Part shown: one piece after another, positions 60,991-64,000 of the stretch | How positions within the stretch are numbered: the stretch's first letter is position 1 | Layout of the letters: each line of letters starts with the position of its first letter | Assembly (NCBI RefSeq): GCF_016907365.1 | Contig: NZ_JAFBBV010000001.1 | Coordinates: forward strand, 1,674,001-1,738,000 | DNA length: 64,000 nt | Direction of reading: 5' to 3' | Origin: Oerskovia paurometabola | GTDB lineage: Bacteria; Actinomycetota; Actinomycetes; Actinomycetales; Cellulomonadaceae | Notes under the pieces: generated by a model | The model's database searches: none | The model's input: only the letters and a program-made list of their open reading frames with translations | What the model was told of the DNA's origin: nothing | Program-made: the position numbers and the translations under genes

Positions 60991-61647
60991 GTGACTGCTG
61001 TGACGACGTCGGACACCGCGCGAGACCTGCACGAGAGCGACGCGCCCGTGCGCACCGCCGACTTCTGGTTCGACCCGCTGTGTCCCTGGGCCTGGATGAC
61101 GAGCCGGTGGATGGACGAGGTCTCCGCGGTCCGCGACGTGAGCGTGCGCTGGCACGTCATGAGCCTGTCGGTCCTCAACGAGGGCCGCGAGCTGCCCGAG
61201 AAGTACCAGGACCTCATGGAGCGCGGCTGGGGCCCCGTCCGGGTCGTGGTCGCGGCGCAGCAGGAGCACGGTGACGAGGTCGTCAAGCCCCTCTACGACG
61301 CGATCGGGACGCGCCTGCACCCGGGCGGGCGCAGCGACTTCGACGCCGTGATCGCCGAGGCGCTCGCCGAGGTCGGCCTGCCCGCGTCGCTCGCCGAGCA
61401 CGCGACGAGCGACCGCTACGACGCCGAGCTGCGCGCCTCGCACGCCGAGGGCATCTCGCGCGTGGGCGAGGACGTCGGCACGCCCGTCGTGGCGTTCGGC
61501 GACGTCGCGTTCTTCGGCCCGGTCGTGACGCCCGCGCCCAAGGGCGAGGACGCCGGACGGTTGTGGGACGGGTGCGTCCTGGTCGCCTCGACGCCCGGCT
61601 TCTTCGAGCTCAAGCGCACGCGCACGCAGGGCCCGGTCTTCGACTGA
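60991..61647 (+). CDS. DsbA-family mycothiol-dependent reductase-like protein
   Basis: 218 aa. ADFWFDPLCPWAWMTSRWMDEV carries the C-P-W-A active site at about 30-33. The rest is the DsbA/HCCA-type helical insert with EVGLPASLAEHATSDRYDAELRASHAEG and PVVAFGDVAFFGPVV. It resembles Rv2466c-type mycothiol-dependent nitroreductases, which need mycothiol rather than a CxxC pair. GTG start with GAGGAGA upstream. Divergent from pepN, separated by 193 bases. Confidence 0.87.
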   Translation: MTAVTTSDTARDLHESDAPVRTADFWFDPLCPWAWMTSRWMDEVSAVRDVSVRWHVMSLSVLNEGRELPEKYQDLMERGWGPVRVVVAAQQEHGDEVVKPLYDAIGTRLHPGGRSDFDAVIAEALAEVGLPASLAEHATSDRYDAELRASHAEGISRVGEDVGTPVVAFGDVAFFGPVVTPAPKGEDAGRLWDGCVLVASTPGFFELKRTRTQGPVFD

Positions 61648-61690
61648 CGGGCGACACCCGGCCGTAGCGGCCGCGCTGGGCTTCCCGCCC

Positions 61691-61728
61691 GACGGCGCAT
61701 CCTCGCTCGTGCGCGAGGGTGCGCCGTC
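61691..61728 (+). terminator. Hairpin after the DsbA-family gene
   Basis: Arms 61691-61706 and 61713-61728 form a 16-bp stem with one G-T pair and a 6-nt loop, 43 bases after the stop. Confidence 0.75.
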
Positions 61729-61826
61729 CGTGCGCCTGGGCGACCGCGTCGGGGGAGGCTGCCGGGGCGACCGGACGAGCCGGGGCACGTGCACCGGACC
61801 CGACGGGCCGTGGAAGGATCGACGCC

Positions 61827-62297
61827 ATGGCCTCCTGGAAGCAGCTCGTCGACGACGCCCCCGACCTCGCCGCGCGTGTGCGCTCCCGCTTCGAGGCCGC
61901 TGGTCGGCACGTCCTGGCGACACGGACGCTCACCGGCTCCCCGCGGGTCAGCGGTACCGAGGTCGGGTTCTGGCAGGACGACGTGTGGGTCGGCTCCACG
62001 TCGCGCTCGGGCAGGTCGATGGACCTGCTCGTCGACCCGCGGTTCGTGCTCCACTCGAACCCCGGCGACGGCTCGCGGACCGACGGGGACGTCAAGGTCG
62101 ACGGGACGGTCCGCAGCGCTCCGAAGGACGACCCGGGCCGGTCCGCGGTCCTGGCCGCGACGGGCGGAACCGAGCCGTTCCAGCTCTTCTGGCTCGACCT
62201 GTCCCGGGTCGTGCTCACGACGGTCGAGGGCGACGCGACGCGGGTCGAGACGTGGCGTCCGGGTGCAGGGGTGCAGGTCGTGGAGCAGCGGGACTGA
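61827..62297 (+). CDS. Pyridoxamine 5'-phosphate oxidase-like FMN protein
   Basis: 156 aa. MASWKQLVDDAPDLAARVRSRFEA is a small helical lead, then LATRTLTGSPRVSGTEVGFWQDDVWVGSTSRSGRSMDLLVDPRFVLH forms the split-barrel FMN/F420 core. The C-terminal strand is PFQLFWLDLSRVVLTTV. Probable flavin or F420 reductase of unknown substrate. ATG at 61827 is chosen since upstream sequence is low-complexity and contains the hairpin. Confidence 0.82.
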   Translation: MASWKQLVDDAPDLAARVRSRFEAAGRHVLATRTLTGSPRVSGTEVGFWQDDVWVGSTSRSGRSMDLLVDPRFVLHSNPGDGSRTDGDVKVDGTVRSAPKDDPGRSAVLAATGGTEPFQLFWLDLSRVVLTTVEGDATRVETWRPGAGVQVVEQRD

Positions 62298-62459
62298 CGC
62301 AGGGGCAGGCCGGCCGCACGGCCCCTGGGAACCGACCTCGCGTCGGGGGCATACGGGACCGATCGGACACATTCGCAGTTCGACCGCGGCGGGACGGCCG
62401 TGCAATGCTGCGTACTTCTGCCCCGAAAATGCGGGGTCCGAGTCCCCTGAGGAGCTGTG

Positions 62460-63467
62460 ATGTCCGGCAACGCCCCCGTGCCTCCGCCGCCCCCGCACTC
62501 CGAGCCTGCCCAGCAGCCTCCGGTCTTCCAGCCCAGGTCGCAGCAGCCCGTGACGCCGTCGGCGAGCCCGTTGCCCCCGGTGCCGACAGCCCCCGACCAG
62601 CAGGCCACGGCGTACCAGCCGGTGCAGCCCGCCTATCAGCCGCCCGCCTACCAGCAGCCGCCGGCCCAGCCCGCGTACCAGGCGCCGCCGCCCGCGTATC
62701 AACCGCCGCCCGCGTTCGCGCCCGGCGGCGGCCAGCAGGGCGCCTACCAGGCGCAGTCGGCCGCCCCCGAGCCGGCGTACGCCCCGCAGCAGCCCGCGCA
62801 GTACGCGGCCCAGCCGCAGTACGCCGCGCAGCAGCCGCCGCAGCAGGCCTACCAGCCCGCCTACGCCGAGCAGCCGTCGGCCCCGGCCCCGGGCGGCGGC
62901 TCGGGCGGACGCCCGGGCAGCGGCAGGCGTCGCCTCAGTCCCGGGTGGATCGCCTTCATCGCGGTCGACGTGATCCTCGTCGGCATCGTGGTCGCGTTCG
63001 CGATCAACCTCGCGGGGGGCGCGTCAGGCCAGGACGCGCCCGACGCGCCGGGCACGTCCGCCGAGGCGCCCGCGCAGGTGCCCGATGCCCCGGTCGAGAA
63101 CCCTGGCCCTGTCGCGGTCACGGGCGAGTCCGTGACGAGCCCTAGCCGGAACATCACGTGCACGATCGGCGAGCAGGGCGTCTCGTGCGGTATCGCCGAG
63201 CTCGCGACCCAGCCCGCACCGGTGGACGGGTGCACCGGCACCACGGGATACCTGGTGACGCTCACCTCGGGCGGCGTCGAGATCCCCTGCGTCCCGACCG
63301 CGGACCAGCCGAAGAAGGCCGGGGACGACGTCGCGGTGCTCGACTACGACCAGAGCAAGACCGTCGGCTCGTTCACCTGCACGAGCTCGAAGACGGGCAT
63401 GCGCTGCTCCGACAGCGAGACCGGCAAGGGGTTCAACGTGGCGAAGGCCGGGCTCTCCTCGTTCTGA
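62460..63467 (+). CDS. DUF6636-like membrane protein with Pro/Gln-rich cytoplasmic N-terminus
   Basis: 335 aa. Residues about 1-160 are repeats of the Y-x-P-P/A-Y-Q-x type (AYQPPAY and similar). One membrane helix at about 165-187. The external domain has SPSRNITCTIGEQGVSCGI and GYLVTLTSGGVEIPC, matching DUF6636-like domains with four conserved Cys. GGAG lies 5 nt before the ATG at 62460. Function unknown; a single-pass envelope protein with disordered cytoplasmic face. Confidence 0.78.
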   Translation: MSGNAPVPPPPPHSEPAQQPPVFQPRSQQPVTPSASPLPPVPTAPDQQATAYQPVQPAYQPPAYQQPPAQPAYQAPPPAYQPPPAFAPGGGQQGAYQAQSAAPEPAYAPQQPAQYAAQPQYAAQQPPQQAYQPAYAEQPSAPAPGGGSGGRPGSGRRRLSPGWIAFIAVDVILVGIVVAFAINLAGGASGQDAPDAPGTSAEAPAQVPDAPVENPGPVAVTGESVTSPSRNITCTIGEQGVSCGIAELATQPAPVDGCTGTTGYLVTLTSGGVEIPCVPTADQPKKAGDDVAVLDYDQSKTVGSFTCTSSKTGMRCSDSETGKGFNVAKAGLSSF

Positions 63468-63502
63468 CCACGGGCCGAGCCGCGCACGAGCGCCGCCACG
63501 AC

Positions 63503-63532
63503 GCCGCCCCGGGCCTGTGCGCCCGGGGCGGC
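63503..63532. terminator. Terminator after the DUF6636-like gene
   Basis: Perfect 12-bp stem GCCGCCCCGGGC/GCCCGGGGCGGC with a 6-nt loop. It lies 5 bases from the stop of the convergent peptidase gene, so it may serve both. Confidence 0.88.
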
Positions 63533-63537
63533 ACGTG

Positions 63538-64000
63538 TCACCAGATGCGCACGCGCTCGGCGGGGGCGAGGTACAGCGCGTCGGACTCCGACACGTCGTA
63601 CGCCTCGTAGAACTCGTCGAGGTTGCGCACCACGCCGTTGCAGCGGAACTCGTTGGGCGAGTGCGGGTCCGTCGCGAGTCGCCGCACGACCTCCTCGTCA
63701 CGGCCCTTCGACTGCCACACCTGTGCCCAGCCGAGGAAGACGCGCTCGATGCCCGTCAGGCCGTCGATCACCGGCGCCTCGGACAAGGGACGGCCCAGCG
63801 CGATCCGGTACGCCTTGAGCGCGATCGACAGACCGCCCAGGTCGCCGATGTTCTCCCCGATCGTCAGCGCTCCGTTGACGTGCGGGCCGTCGTCGGGCAG
63901 CTGGACCGGGCGGAACGCGTCGTACTGCGCGATGAGGGCCTTGGTGCGGACCTCGAACTCGGCCCGGTCCTGCGGCGTCCACCAGTCCTCGAGGCGGCCG
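63538..64000 (-). CDS. M13-family metallopeptidase, C-terminal part (cut by window edge)
   Basis: The last ~153 residues are present. NGALTIGENIGDLGGLSIALKAYRIAL contains the E-x-x-A/G-D zinc-site region of neprilysin-like M13 peptidases. Then FLGWAQVWQSKGRDEE, and the C-terminus ends NEFRCNGVVRNLDEFYEAYDV, the family end with R-x-W (VRIW). The HExxH site lies outside the window. Confidence 0.9.
   Translation of the reverse strand, partial: GRLEDWWTPQDRAEFEVRTKALIAQYDAFRPVQLPDDGPHVNGALTIGENIGDLGGLSIALKAYRIALGRPLSEAPVIDGLTGIERVFLGWAQVWQSKGRDEEVVRRLATDPHSPNEFRCNGVVRNLDEFYEAYDVSESDALYLAPAERVRIW

Noticed and set aside
62600..62880. Repetitive CAGCC/TACCAG-type DNA
   Set aside because: It encodes the Pro/Gln/Tyr-rich N-terminus of the DUF6636-like protein.

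Overview
The window is 64 kb of very GC-rich chromosome, roughly 70-75 % G+C by eye, with dense short-spaced operons and many GTG starts. The gene content (Orn, PknG with GlnX/GlnH, group II truncated globin, a mycothiol-type DsbA reductase, EttA, DUF6636-like and Excalibur proteins, a BioY ECF importer) points to an actinobacterium, most likely Micrococcales (Cellulomonas/Oerskovia-like). The genus is an inference. No phage, complete insertion sequence, CRISPR array, rRNA or replication origin was found. Most of the window looks like core chromosome.

Layout. 1-1.5 kb: a FAD oxidoreductase and the start of a methyltransferase, an arrangement like 10-methyl fatty-acid synthesis genes. 1.6-7.9 kb: tRNA-His, oligoribonuclease, a DJ-1/PfpI protein, a PAP2 phosphatase, a secreted HNH nuclease with an Excalibur domain, and an ArsR-type regulator plus MFS exporter behind a 36-bp near-perfect palindrome. 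8-11.4 kb: a two-gene cell-surface locus (choice-of-anchor I protein with a WxL-like tail, then a DUF916-type partner). 11.7-14.9 kb: a lipoprotein, an APH-type kinase, and a divergent VOC protein/WYL-regulator pair around a 25-bp palindrome. 14.9-19.6 kb: a biotin-type ECF importer with a CoA ligase and a thiolase in the same operon, recalling the yhfU-yhfT-yhfS genes of Bacillus subtilis. 19.65-20.4 kb: a lower-GC patch with one small membrane-protein ORF and a perfect 52-bp palindrome.

20.5-33.4 kb, minus strand: the most interesting locus, a ten-gene operon telA, xpaC-like, AAA ATPase, glnX, glnH, a coiled-coil protein, pknG, PP2C phosphatase, VWA protein and FHA protein. Seven of nine junctions are 4-base overlaps. 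It holds an amino-acid sensor (GlnH/GlnX), a kinase (PknG), a phosphatase, a phospho-threonine reader (FHA) and a TelA/XpaC/AAA module, and looks like one complete signalling system.

33.5-45.6 kb: an esterase, a flavin-reductase-like protein, a degraded ORF running into tRNA-Arg(TCT), then two paralogous pairs of dynamin-like GTPases flanking ssb and ettA. 45.6-51.7 kb: thioesterases, a HEAT-like protein, an SDR protein, topoisomerase IB and a truncated haemoglobin. 51.8-54.5 kb: PTS enzyme I diverging from separate EIIB and EIIA genes. 54.5-64 kb: an MscS channel with a hexapeptide-repeat tail, MalQ, PepN, a DsbA-family reductase, a split-barrel FMN protein, a DUF6636-like membrane protein and the end of an M13 peptidase.

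Starts were chosen from ribosome binding sites, 4-base overlaps and family N-termini. All function calls come from reading motifs by eye; no database search was run.
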